Origin: Pseudactinotalea terrae
GTDB taxonomy: Bacteria > Actinomycetota > Actinomycetes > Actinomycetales > Beutenbergiaceae
Direction: 5' to 3'
DNA length: 64,000 nt
Assembly: GCF_009733845.1 (NCBI RefSeq)
Contig: NZ_WNXZ01000003.1
Span: 248,001-312,000, forward strand
How positions within the stretch are numbered: position 1 is the stretch's first letter; each line of letters opens with the position of its first letter. Under the pieces are notes generated by a model. That model was not told the DNA's origin. It saw nothing but the letters and a program-made list of their open reading frames with translations, and ran no database searches. A program made the translations under genes and the position numbers. Below are positions 17,229 to 26,460 of the stretch, piece by piece.

Positions 17229-20200
17229 TCAGCCGCAGGTCACCGCCTCGTAGCTCACCGTGTAGCGCTGGTAGTGGCCGTGATCCTCGTGCCAGGAGTA
17301 TCCGGCGACCGTCGCGGAGTCGGCCCCGACCGACGGGCCGCCCGTGGTGAACCCGTGGTACACCGCCTGACCGGGCTGCACCGCTGTGAACTTCTTGTCA
17401 CCGTACGGTGTGGTCAGCCGGATGTCTGCCGGCAGGTCTGTCCGATTGACGGCATGCACGGCCACCACGGCCTCCTCGTCCCAGCACTGCGAGCGGACGC
17501 TGACCCGGAGGTCGACGTCGGTCTCGTGCTCGGGCGGCTCGGGCTCCTCGTCCTCGGCCGGCGTGAGCGTGAGCGTGCCGGTCTCGGCGTAGTGGTACAC
17601 GTTGAGGTAGCCGGCCTCGGCGATCGCCGCTCCGGTCCCGGTGTCGAGACCGCTCCAGACCGCCACCCCGTCGACCCGCAGCACCACCTCCATCCCCTCG
17701 TCGGTGGCGGTGGTGCCGAACTCGATGACGTGCTCGCTGTCGGGTGTGATCGTGGTGTTCGGGACGACGTCGAGCATCGACTGACCCGGCCGCCAGCTCT
17801 GGATCTCGATCACGTCTTCCTTGATGACCACGAGGTAGCCCTTGTTGCTCCCGACCCAGCTCGGTGTGCCGGCCCGGTCGGAGCGGACCGCGAAGCCGTA
17901 CCAGCCGCCCTCGAACGCCCCGAACGAAGCGTTGAATCGCAGCAGGCCGTCGGCGTACGTGGCGCCCTCGTAGCCGATCACGCCCTCGGAGGTGAGTCGA
18001 AGCGTGCCGCCGTCGAAGTCGGCGATGCCGTCACCGACCCAGCCGTCGGCGTCGGAGAGCTCGTCGGTGAGATCCGTCACCACGTACTCGCCCTCGACCA
18101 CCTCGACGGCGATGCTCGCGATGAGCGTGGGGTCATCGGCCACGGTGACCGTCACCGTGGTGCTGCCCGGGGCGACCGCTCGGATGCGACCGAGCGCGTC
18201 GACCGTGACGACCGAGGGGTCGGACGACTCCCAGGTGAGCGCGGCAGTGGCATCGCTCGGCGTCAGCGTGGCGGTGAGCTGGCGGCTGCCGCCCGCCGCG
18301 AGGACGACATCGCTCTCGGCGATCGTGATCGACTCCGGCGCGGTGCGCACCAGCGAGAACGTGACGTCGTCGACGTCGAGATGGCTGAAGCCCGAGACGT
18401 AGAACCCGACCTTGCCCGAGGTGCCGGGGTTCGGGTTCGGGCCTGCGATCACGGCATCGCCGTCGACGGCGACCGTGACGCCGGTAGCGGCCACCGTGAC
18501 GGCGACCTCGTACGCCGCGCTCGGCTCGAGCGCCTGCTCGGGAGCCAGGACGACCTCCTCCAGCACTGCCCAGCCGGAATCGTAGATACGCCAGCGCGGG
18601 CCGGCCTCGGCGTGCCGGTACTCGATGAAACCGCCGGCGTTGGCGCCGGTGCGGTCGTACATCAGGAGCACGCCACCCTCGGGCATCACCTCCGGCGTGG
18701 TGAGCTGGAACCGGAGCGTGTACTCGCCGAACGGCCGCGGATGCTGGCTGTTCGCACCGTTGACGATGCGGTACACATGGTTGCCGTCGGCATCCGCCAC
18801 GATGCTCCGGTTCGGGTCGATCGGCCAGTCGTTGCCGCCGGACTCGAAGTCGGTGAAGTGAAGGATGCCATCACCCTCGACCACGACGACCCTGGCCTCG
18901 GAGACGATCGCTGCATCTCCCGCTGACGTGGCGGTCACGGTGGCCTCGCCCGGTGCCAGAGCGGTCACGGTACCCGTGGCATCGACCTCGACGGCCGCAG
19001 GGTCGCTGCTCACGTAGGTCACGCCGTCCTCGGAGGCGTTCCACGGCACCACCTGCGCCGCGAACGGCTGCGAGGAACCGAGAGGGAGCGTCAGCTGCTC
19101 AGCCGGAAGGTAGACACCGCTGACGTCGATCTGCGTGGGCGAGGACGGGTGACCCACCGTGCCCTGGGTCCCGATCTCACCGAACGGCGTCGGCTCGAAC
19201 CCGGGGATCTGCTCGAACACCGGCGCATCGTCGGCGAACGTGAAGTCGCCGGTGCTGGGGTCGACGAAGCCCGGGTCGGTGTCGGTGACCCAGTTCTCGC
19301 CGTAGTTGAGGAGGTCGTGGACGTCACGTGCGCCCTCGGCGTTGACGTCGGCGGAGCGGGTCAGGCCCGGGTTCCACGTGACGTTGTTCTCGAAGACGTT
19401 GGTGTCCGGGTAGTAGTGGTTCTCCTCGAAGAACGTCAGCAGCTCCGGGTAGCGCTCGCCGTAGGGAGTGTCGATGAAGTCGTTGTTCTCCTCGAACAGC
19501 TCGATCCACGTCGGCATGTAGTCGGTGTCGACCTTGTTGCCCTCGTGATCGCCCATCCACATCTCATAGTTGTTGAAGGGGATGAAGGTGTCGATGAAGA
19601 CGTTGTTCCGGGCCGTGATGTGGGAGCCCGAGCCGACCTTGATCGCGTCGTTGCCCATCCGGTAGAAGTAGTTCCCCTCGATGGTCAGACCCATCGTGAG
19701 GTTGTCCGGGTAGATGCCCTCCACCCCGAGCCTGCCGATACCGGTGTCATGGAAGTAGTTGCCCCGCATCACGGTGCCGCGCTGCTGAGGCGTTGCGCCG
19801 GCGTTCATGTAGATCGCACCGAGATCCTGGAACCTCTTGCAGATGTCATAGATCTCGTTGCGCTCGATCAGGTGATCGTTGCCGTGCACGATGATGCCCG
19901 GGTGCGGGGCGTCATGGATCTCGCTTCCCTCCACGGCGTTACCCACGCCGTCGAGCATCACGCCGGGGTTGTAGGCCTGGTGGTAGTAGGCGAAGTCGTG
20001 GATGTGGGTGTTGACAACACGGTTGTTGCCGGGCGTCAGGAGCGTCTTGTCGCCCCCCTGGAGGACGACGGCCACACCGCCGACGTGCTGGATGTGCGAG
20101 TCCACGACCGTGTGGTCGGTGCCACCACGGTTCACGGGGATGCCGTCGTAGGTGTAGCGGCCCGGGGAGTTGATGTAGACGCCGCCGTCGGTGAAGTTGC

Positions 20201-21332
20201 GGATGTCGCTGCTCGAGATGGTGACGGCCTCGCCACCGAGGATCACAGCCGCGAGCGCGCGACCGTACTCGAGCACCAGCTCGTCGAAGACGACGTGCGA
20301 GGCGCCGTCGGTGCGCAGCATCGGCTCCGAGAGCATCGAGACGGTCACCGCCCCGGTGCCGTGCTGGAAGCCCGCGTTGGGCTGGAAGTAGAGGATACCG
20401 GCGTCGCGGTCCACGTAGTACTCACCGGGGGAGTCCAGCTCCTCGAGCAGGTTCTCGAAGTGGTGGAAGTCCTCGAACCAGGTCTTCATCAGCCCGGACA
20501 TCTCGCCGTAGCGCATCGTGAGCTGCTTGGTCTCGAGGTCGATCGAGGCGACCTTGTTGTAGGACCACTCCCAGGAGTAGCCGAAGATACCGTCCATCCA
20601 GATGTCCTCGGCCTGCGCCCAGTGCTGCGGCCGGTCGTAGGTGAAGCTGAAGACGCCGCCGCGGTCGTGGAGGTCGTCGTCGGCCCGGGTGGGACCGACG
20701 TCGATGATCTCGTCCATCTGGACGGTGTCGCCGTTGTTCGGCCAGCGTGCGAGCGTCATGCCCTCGCCTTCGACGAACAGCTCCATCGGCGGGATCTCGC
20801 TCAGGTCGTTCGCATACCAGTAGCCGTGCCGGCTGAGGTTCCCGTAGTCGGTGATGCCGGCGGCGTCGAGGTCGAGCTGCAGCACGGTGTCCCGTGCGTC
20901 GACATCGACGATCCGGTCCAGCACCGCGTCGTCGGTGACAGGTGCGAAGTCATCTCGGTCGAGCTCGAGCCCGCCGGTCAGGCGTGCGGTCTCGCCAGGG
21001 TAGGAGGCGTAGGTGACGGGTGACTCGGCTGTGCCGGAGTCCTCCGCGCCCAGCTCGAAGCTCTGGGTTCGGTAGTAGGAGCCCTCGCGGAGATAGACGG
21101 TCACCGGCCCATCGGGGAGGGTGCCGTCGGCACGATGCGTGCGAATGGCGTCGCGTGCGCCCTCGAGGGTCTGCAAGGGCTCCTCGAGGGTGCCGGAGGA
21201 GGAGTCGTCACCGCTGGGTGCGATGTAGAGCGTGAGCGGAGGGGTGTCGGCCTGCGCGGGCGCGAAGAGCCCGGCCAGCCCGAGGGCGATTGTGGTGAGC
21301 AGCGCGAAGAGCCGCCTGAGCATCGCTGACAT
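17229..21332 (-). CDS. Secreted multidomain right-handed beta-helix protein, GH141-like
   Basis: 1367 residues from ATG 21332, chosen because GGAAAGG lies just upstream and a clear signal peptide follows (MLRRLFALLTTIALGLAGLFAPAQA). The mature N-terminus TLYIAPSGDDSSSGTLEEPLQT continues into ARDAIR and VTVYLREGSYY, the opening typical of GH141-type parallel beta-helix enzymes (alpha-L-fucosidase or xylanase). The helix runs to about residue 680, with rungs rich in Asn and His such as GNYFHDTG and NNVFIDT. Then come a BIG2-type Ig domain (about 740-815), a concanavalin-like domain, a second Ig2 domain, another lectin-like domain and a C-terminal beta domain with two cysteines. The operator-like site at 21411 precedes it. 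It probably releases the sugar taken up by the ABC system (inference). Confidence 0.87.
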   Translation of the reverse strand: MSAMLRRLFALLTTIALGLAGLFAPAQADTPPLTLYIAPSGDDSSSGTLEEPLQTLEGARDAIRTHRADGTLPDGPVTVYLREGSYYRTQSFELGAEDSGTAESPVTYASYPGETARLTGGLELDRDDFAPVTDDAVLDRIVDVDARDTVLQLDLDAAGITDYGNLSRHGYWYANDLSEIPPMELFVEGEGMTLARWPNNGDTVQMDEIIDVGPTRADDDLHDRGGVFSFTYDRPQHWAQAEDIWMDGIFGYSWEWSYNKVASIDLETKQLTMRYGEMSGLMKTWFEDFHHFENLLEELDSPGEYYVDRDAGILYFQPNAGFQHGTGAVTVSMLSEPMLRTDGASHVVFDELVLEYGRALAAVILGGEAVTISSSDIRNFTDGGVYINSPGRYTYDGIPVNRGGTDHTVVDSHIQHVGGVAVVLQGGDKTLLTPGNNRVVNTHIHDFAYYHQAYNPGVMLDGVGNAVEGSEIHDAPHPGIIVHGNDHLIERNEIYDICKRFQDLGAIYMNAGATPQQRGTVMRGNYFHDTGIGRLGVEGIYPDNLTMGLTIEGNYFYRMGNDAIKVGSGSHITARNNVFIDTFIPFNNYEMWMGDHEGNKVDTDYMPTWIELFEENNDFIDTPYGERYPELLTFFEENHYYPDTNVFENNVTWNPGLTRSADVNAEGARDVHDLLNYGENWVTDTDPGFVDPSTGDFTFADDAPVFEQIPGFEPTPFGEIGTQGTVGHPSSPTQIDVSGVYLPAEQLTLPLGSSQPFAAQVVPWNASEDGVTYVSSDPAAVEVDATGTVTALAPGEATVTATSAGDAAIVSEARVVVVEGDGILHFTDFESGGNDWPIDPNRSIVADADGNHVYRIVNGANSQHPRPFGEYTLRFQLTTPEVMPEGGVLLMYDRTGANAGGFIEYRHAEAGPRWRIYDSGWAVLEEVVLAPEQALEPSAAYEVAVTVAATGVTVAVDGDAVIAGPNPNPGTSGKVGFYVSGFSHLDVDDVTFSLVRTAPESITIAESDVVLAAGGSRQLTATLTPSDATAALTWESSDPSVVTVDALGRIRAVAPGSTTVTVTVADDPTLIASIAVEVVEGEYVVTDLTDELSDADGWVGDGIADFDGGTLRLTSEGVIGYEGATYADGLLRFNASFGAFEGGWYGFAVRSDRAGTPSWVGSNKGYLVVIKEDVIEIQSWRPGQSMLDVVPNTTITPDSEHVIEFGTTATDEGMEVVLRVDGVAVWSGLDTGTGAAIAEAGYLNVYHYAETGTLTLTPAEDEEPEPPEHETDVDLRVSVRSQCWDEEAVVAVHAVNRTDLPADIRLTTPYGDKKFTAVQPGQAVYHGFTTGGPSVGADSATVAGYSWHEDHGHYQRYTVSYEAVTCG

Positions 21333-21410
21333 ACCGACCTTTCCGGCCACCGGCGGGTGGCGATCGTCGTTGATCCGGCCCGGATGGGCCGACAGCGATG
21401 GCGACGTTAT

Positions 21411-21426
21411 CACTAATCGATAATCG
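21411..21426. promoter_or_regulatory. Operator-like site before the secreted beta-helix gene
   Basis: CACTAATCGATAATCG lies 78 bp upstream of the start of the minus-strand secreted protein. Its reverse complement differs by one base from the site at 8819-8834. The core TAATCGATAA is a near-palindrome centred on ATCGAT. Confidence 0.7.
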
Positions 21427-21628
21427 AGGAACAGTGCCATCTCGAAGGGCGAACGGCGCCCGGCGAGCACCGCGGGTGGCGGCGAGGGCGGCACCCGCGG
21501 TGCGCGGACGGGACGATGGCGCTGCCGTGGCCCGAGTTCGTCGCAGCTCGCCGAGCTCGTCGCGAATACCCACCGAACTCGACGAGAAGGCACGAACTCA
21601 AAGGCGATGTGCTTGGCACACTGAGCCC

Positions 21629-22108
21629 GTGACGCTCTTCGAGCTGCTGTGCGCGGCCATCATGCTGGTGGGGCTGTTCGGCGTCGTGGTGCAGGTGCTG
21701 CCCGGCACGCTGCTGGTGCTCGGTGGCATCCTGCTGTGGGCCACGGAGTCGCAGACCGCAGCAGGCTGGCTGGTGCTCGGCATCGGCGTGATCGCGGCGG
21801 CAGCGGCGTGGGTGGGCAAGTACCTGCTGGCCGGGCGCGGGCTGAAGAAGGCAGCGGTGCCGAACCGGACGCTCGTCGTCGGGGGAGTGCTCGGCGTCAT
21901 CGGGTTCTTCGTGATCCCCGTGATCGGACTGCCCTTGCTGTTCGTCCTCGGGGTCTACCTGGCCGAGCAGATGCGGCTCCGCGACCGCGCGAAGGCGTGG
22001 ACCTCGACCAAGGCCGCGATCAGGGCCACCGGCGTCACGATCCTGGTCGAGCTGGCCGGCGCGATGGTGGCCGTGGGCGCCTGGGCGATCGCCGTCGTCG
22101 TGCGCTGA
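21629..22108 (+). CDS. DUF456 membrane protein
   Basis: 159 residues from GTG 21629 (the longer open frame upstream crosses the divergent promoter region). Four or five hydrophobic helices are separated by glycine-rich turns: LLCAAIMLVGLFGVVVQVLPGTLLVLGGILLW, VLGIGVIAAAAAWVGKYL and a helix ending in GVYLAEQMRLRD. The VLPGTLLVLGGILLW and GFFVIPVIGLPL elements are typical of DUF456, small inner-membrane proteins of unknown function. It is probably unrelated to sugar use. Confidence 0.85.
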   Translation: MTLFELLCAAIMLVGLFGVVVQVLPGTLLVLGGILLWATESQTAAGWLVLGIGVIAAAAAWVGKYLLAGRGLKKAAVPNRTLVVGGVLGVIGFFVIPVIGLPLLFVLGVYLAEQMRLRDRAKAWTSTKAAIRATGVTILVELAGAMVAVGAWAIAVVVR

Positions 22109-22178
22109 ACCCTTCCCGCGCGAGGCTCACGCCGCCTACGTTGGTTCAGAGCAGCACCAACGACCAGGAGGAGGCACC

Positions 22179-22949
22179 ATGCACGACAAGGTCGCGTTCG
22201 TGACCGGAGCCGGATCGGGGATCGGGGAGGCGTCGGCACGGCTGCTCGCTGCACGCGGTGCGCGCGTCGCCCTGGTCGGTCGCACCGAGGACGAGCTCGA
22301 GGAGGTCGCCGAGAGCATCCGGGGGGAGGGCGGCGAGGTGCTCACAGCTCTCGCCGATGTCAGCGACGAGGCCGCCGTCGACGAGGCGGTGCGTGCCACG
22401 CTCGAGCAGTTCGGCCGTCTGGACGTGGTGGTGGCCAACGCCGGGGTGAACGGTACGTGGGCGGGTATCGACGACCTCAGCGTCGAGGACTTCCGTTCGA
22501 CGATCGACATCAACCTCACGGGCACCTTCATCACGCTGAAGGCGACTGTGCCGCACATCGGTCGCGGCGGCTCGGCCGTGGTGATCGCCTCGGTCAACGG
22601 GACCAGGATCTTCTCCAACTCCGGCGCGAGCGCCTACTCGGCATCGAAGGCCGGCCAGGTGGCCCTGACGAAGATGCTCGCGGTCGAGCTGGGGCCGCGG
22701 GGCATCCGGGTCAACGTGATCTGCCCCGGCGCGATCGACACCGAGATCAGCGACAACACCGACTCCCAGAACGAGGGCGTGAAGATCCCCGTGGAGTTCC
22801 CGCAGGGCACCATCCCGCTCACGGGTTCGGAGTCCGGCACCGCCGAGCAGGTCGCCGCGCTCGTCGGGTTCCTCGCCTCCGACGCGGCCGACCACATCAG
22901 CGGCACCGAGGTGTGGATCGACGGCGCGCAGTCCCTGCTCCAGGGGTAG
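22179..22949 (+). CDS. SDR-family NAD(P)-dependent dehydrogenase
   Basis: 256 residues of a classical short-chain dehydrogenase. It has the cofactor motif TGAGSGIG (9-16), Asp60 of LADV, NAG (87-89), the catalytic Ser138, Tyr153 and Lys157 (SAYSASK), and the PGAI motif after the active site. The absence of Asp after beta-2 (VGRTEDEL) favours NADP(H). A strong ribosome site GGAGGAGG precedes the ATG. Related enzymes oxidise sugars, sugar acids or 2-keto-3-deoxy-fuconate. It could supply an oxidation in the deoxysugar pathway, but it is transcribed separately, without the shared operator. Confidence 0.9.
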   Translation: MHDKVAFVTGAGSGIGEASARLLAARGARVALVGRTEDELEEVAESIRGEGGEVLTALADVSDEAAVDEAVRATLEQFGRLDVVVANAGVNGTWAGIDDLSVEDFRSTIDINLTGTFITLKATVPHIGRGGSAVVIASVNGTRIFSNSGASAYSASKAGQVALTKMLAVELGPRGIRVNVICPGAIDTEISDNTDSQNEGVKIPVEFPQGTIPLTGSESGTAEQVAALVGFLASDAADHISGTEVWIDGAQSLLQG

Positions 22950-22972
22950 CGCTCCGCCAGATCGTGCACGGG

Positions 22973-24991
22973 TCAGCCGGCCCGCACCCGTGCGACGAGG
23001 CACTCGTACGGGGCCATCGTGGCGCCTCGCTCCAGGCTCGGTGAGCCGAGAGCGACCTCGGCATCCGGCAGCCCTCGCGGCCGCCGGATCGTGCGGTCGG
23101 TGAGGTTGACCTCGATCAGCCAGGTCTCGGCTGTGCCCGGCAGGGTGCGGAGCCAGCCGAAGTAGCGTCGCGAGGATCGGGCGAGCGCTGTCATGCCGCC
23201 GTCGACCAGCGCCGGCTCGGCGCGCCGCAGGGCGATGAGCCGGCGCACGTGGTTCAGCACCGAGCCCTGGTCGCTTTCCTGCTCGGCGACCGTGAACCCG
23301 ACCGACTCCTCCCGGCCAGGTTGCCACGGTGTCCCCGTGGTGAACCCCGTCGTCGGCCCGGGCTCCCAGCGCATCGGCACCCGCGCGTGATCCCGCGCAC
23401 CCGGGAGCACGCGCGCCACCGCATCGGCCTCGGTCAGCCCGTCGGCTCGCAGCCTGGTCAGCCGGTTGAGCGACTCGACGTCGTGCAGCTCGGACGCCGA
23501 TGTGAAGCGCTGGTCGATCGCCGCGATCTCCTGCCCCTGGTAGAGGAACGGGGTGCCCGGGAGCATCAGCTGGATGGTCACCAACGCCTTGGCGAGGGCG
23601 CTTCGCAGCGACGGGTCCTGGTCCCGGTCCCCGAGAACCTTGGACAGCATCCGCGGGTTGTCGTGGTTGTCGAGGAACAGTGCGAGCTGCGCGTCACCGC
23701 CCAGGCGCTCCAGCGAGCGGAGGTAGTGCTCCTTCAGGTAGCTGAGGTCGTAGCGGTAGTCGTCCCAGCGCGTGCGCCCCGGGCCGTCGAGCACATCGAA
23801 GTTGAAGACCATGTCGAGCTCGCCGCGGCCGGTGCCGGCCAGCAGTCGCGTCAGCTCCACCCCGACGCCGGGTGTCTCACCCACCATCACACCGATCGGG
23901 TCCGGCGGCAGCGGCTCGCCCAGTGCGCCGTCGGCACGGCGGCTGCGCGCGGTGGACATCGGTACGGGGTCGTCGGGCGAGCGGGTGAAGCCGTCGGTGC
24001 GCAGCTCACGCAGGTGCTCGTGCAGCCGAGGGCCGAAGAAGTAGTGCTCGATCCCGGGGAACTGCATGAGGGTGCCGATGGCCTCGTTGCCGTCCGGCAG
24101 ACCGGGTCGCTTCGAGATGTAGTTGATGACGTCGAGGCGGAACCCGTCGATGCCGCGAGCTCGCCACCACCGCACGATCTGCGCGACCTCGGCGCGAACG
24201 CGCGGCTCCTCCCAGTTGAGGTCCATCTGCCCAGGGGCGAACAGGTGCAGCGCCCACCGCTGCGCCTGCGGCAACCACCGCCACGCGCTGCCACCGAAGA
24301 AGGACGCCCAGTTGTTCGGCGGCGGTCCGCTCCCGTCCTCGCCTGGCCTTCCCCGCCGCAGGTGGTAGTACGAGCCGTACGGGCCTTCCGGATCGGCGAC
24401 GGCGGCGCGGAACCAGGGATGCTCGGCGGAGGTGTGGTTGACGACCAGATCGAGGATGATCCGCATGCCTCGCGCGTGGCAGCCGGCGATCAGCTCGTCG
24501 AGATCGGCGAGGGTGCCCATCTCCGCCATCACGGCGCGGTAGTCGCGGACGTCGTAGCCCATGTCCTCGTTCGGCGAGTCGAAGATCGGTGACAGCCAGA
24601 CGCAGTCGACACCGAGGTCGGCGAGATGGTCCAGGCGCGCCAGCAACCCGCGCAGGTCTCCGACGCCGTCGCCGTCGGAGTCGGCGAAGGAGCGGGGGTA
24701 GACCTGGTAGAAGACCGCCCGGTTCCACCACGGCCTGTCGTCGGCGTCGGCGCGAGGCGACGCCTTGTGCCCGTCGCCGTGATCGGCCAGCAGGTCCAGC
24801 AGTGACGAGGTGATGTCGCCACCGAGGACCGGGCGCGCCAACCGGGCGGCAGCCCTCAGCGGCAGGTTCGCGACCAGGGGGTTGGTGACCCAGCGGGGCG
24901 AGCGACCGAGCTGCAGCAGCACCCTGTCGATCGCGTCGCGCCCTACCGGGTGGGCGTAGACGTCCTTGAGGCGAGGATGTTCAGCGGTCAT
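22973..24991 (-). CDS. GH13 alpha-glucosidase / oligo-1,6-glucosidase-like
   Basis: 672 residues. The catalytic TIM barrel runs from about residue 88 (WWNRAVFYQVYPRSF) to about 590 and carries the four GH13 regions: DLVVNHTS (181-188), GFRLDV with nucleophile Asp287, VGE with acid Glu372, and NHD with Asp444. The QVYPRSF start and the SPIFDSPNEDMGYD loop point to the oligo-1,6-glucosidase/alpha-glucosidase subgroup. There is no signal peptide, so it is cytoplasmic. An unusual N-terminal extension of about 87 residues precedes the barrel. It overlaps the upstream GPH transporter gene by 11 bp, so transport and hydrolysis of an alpha-glucoside are likely coupled. Confidence 0.92.
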   Translation of the reverse strand: MTAEHPRLKDVYAHPVGRDAIDRVLLQLGRSPRWVTNPLVANLPLRAAARLARPVLGGDITSSLLDLLADHGDGHKASPRADADDRPWWNRAVFYQVYPRSFADSDGDGVGDLRGLLARLDHLADLGVDCVWLSPIFDSPNEDMGYDVRDYRAVMAEMGTLADLDELIAGCHARGMRIILDLVVNHTSAEHPWFRAAVADPEGPYGSYYHLRRGRPGEDGSGPPPNNWASFFGGSAWRWLPQAQRWALHLFAPGQMDLNWEEPRVRAEVAQIVRWWRARGIDGFRLDVINYISKRPGLPDGNEAIGTLMQFPGIEHYFFGPRLHEHLRELRTDGFTRSPDDPVPMSTARSRRADGALGEPLPPDPIGVMVGETPGVGVELTRLLAGTGRGELDMVFNFDVLDGPGRTRWDDYRYDLSYLKEHYLRSLERLGGDAQLALFLDNHDNPRMLSKVLGDRDQDPSLRSALAKALVTIQLMLPGTPFLYQGQEIAAIDQRFTSASELHDVESLNRLTRLRADGLTEADAVARVLPGARDHARVPMRWEPGPTTGFTTGTPWQPGREESVGFTVAEQESDQGSVLNHVRRLIALRRAEPALVDGGMTALARSSRRYFGWLRTLPGTAETWLIEVNLTDRTIRRPRGLPDAEVALGSPSLERGATMAPYECLVARVRAG

Positions 24992-26432
24992 CGTCGGCGC
25001 CCTCGACAGCCAGCGGGCGGGGGTCGGTGCCGGTGTCCGGTGGCAGCAGCACGGCCGCCTCGCGGCTGCTGAGCTCGGCGACGATCCCGGCGTAGGTGAT
25101 CTCGTCGAGGCGGTACCTCCGGGACAGCACCAGCCAGCTGACGAGCACCAGGATCAGCGGCAGACCCAGCATCGCGAACGTGAAGATGGCGATGCCGCCG
25201 GCCGTGACGTCGGCTGCCGTGCGGGCCTCGTTGATGCCCGACAGGATCAGCGTCAGGCCGACCCCGCCGCTGGCCAGCGCGCTGGAGGCCTTGTAGATGA
25301 AGGGTTGCAGCGAGAAGGTGACCGACTCGTTCCGCCGACCGAGCTTCCACTGGCCGTACTCGACCGAGTCCGCGATGAAGAGCAGCATCAACAGCTGGAT
25401 GAAGGCCTGACCGCTGAAGATCAGTACGCCTGCGATGCCGATGACCACCATCGACGTGCCGGCCAGGAGGAACACGACGTAGCCGAGGGCACAGGCCGTC
25501 GTCGCCAGCAGGTGGATGCCGCGCCTGCTCATGCGTGCCGCGACCAGCGGGAAGACGAGCAGCCCGGCGAGCTGTGTGACACCGAGGATCGCTGCGAACA
25601 CCGGGTACATGCCGGCGTCGCCGTACACGTAGGTGAAGTAGTACAGGCCCAGACTCGTGGTCAGCGTGTACCCCGCCATGAACATCACCATCGACAACGT
25701 GACCCAGAGCAGCTGGTCGTTGCGCAGGATCACCGCGACCAGACCACGCAGCGGCGTCGGCTCCATGGGCGCTCCGACCTGCTGACGGGTGGTCACCAGG
25801 GTGATCGCCTGGAACACGAGCATGACCACGGCGACGCCGAGCGCGAGGGCGAGCCAGGCCCGCTGGGCCGAGCCGAGCCGGGCCTCGAGCGCTTCGGTCA
25901 CCGGTACCAGGGCCACCACCAGCGAGAACAGCCCCACGTTCGCGCAGATGCGTGCCACGACGCCGATCCGCTCGCGCTCGTGCTGGCTGCGTGACAGCGA
26001 GGGCAGCATGCCGTAGTAGGAGATGTCGTTGACCGTGTACGCGACCTCCCACAGCAGATACACGCCCACGAACACGGCCACGAAGGCGGCGCCGTCCACA
26101 CCCCAGTCCGAGAACATCAGCACGGTCGCGCCCGCCCATGCGATCGCTCCGACGGCGATCCATGGCTTGAACTTGCCCCACCGGGTCCGTGTGTTGTCGA
26201 CGACCAGGCCCATCACCGGGTCGTTGACGGCGTCGAACAGCCGCATGATCACCAGCACGGCAGTGATCGCACCGAGCGTGGAGTTGGGGACCTGGACCAC
26301 CTCGGTGAGGTAGACCATGAGGAACATGGTCACCATCGCGGCGACCATGTCGCGTCCGAGGGTTCCCAGGCCGAAGCCCCAGGTGTTGCGGCGCGAGAGC
26401 GTGTCGGCGCCGGCGCCGCTGACGGTGGTCAC
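24981..26432 (-). CDS. GPH-family sugar:cation symporter (MFS)
   Basis: 483 residues from GTG 26432. The longer frame upstream runs through another gene and is not used. It has twelve hydrophobic helices. The motif FDAVNDPVMGLVVDNTRTRWGKFKPWIAVG (about residues 56-85) is diagnostic of the glycoside-pentoside-hexuronide family, as is YTVNDISYYGMLPSLS. It imports a glycoside with a cation. The stop overlaps the GH13 start, so it forms a transport-hydrolysis pair. The lipase-fusion gene ends only 28 bp upstream on the same strand. Confidence 0.92.
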   Translation of the reverse strand: MTTVSGAGADTLSRRNTWGFGLGTLGRDMVAAMVTMFLMVYLTEVVQVPNSTLGAITAVLVIMRLFDAVNDPVMGLVVDNTRTRWGKFKPWIAVGAIAWAGATVLMFSDWGVDGAAFVAVFVGVYLLWEVAYTVNDISYYGMLPSLSRSQHERERIGVVARICANVGLFSLVVALVPVTEALEARLGSAQRAWLALALGVAVVMLVFQAITLVTTRQQVGAPMEPTPLRGLVAVILRNDQLLWVTLSMVMFMAGYTLTTSLGLYYFTYVYGDAGMYPVFAAILGVTQLAGLLVFPLVAARMSRRGIHLLATTACALGYVVFLLAGTSMVVIGIAGVLIFSGQAFIQLLMLLFIADSVEYGQWKLGRRNESVTFSLQPFIYKASSALASGGVGLTLILSGINEARTAADVTAGGIAIFTFAMLGLPLILVLVSWLVLSRRYRLDEITYAGIVAELSSREAAVLLPPDTGTDPRPLAVEGADDDR

Positions 26433-26460
26433 GGCCGCAGTCTGCCAGCGGCTGCCGCGC

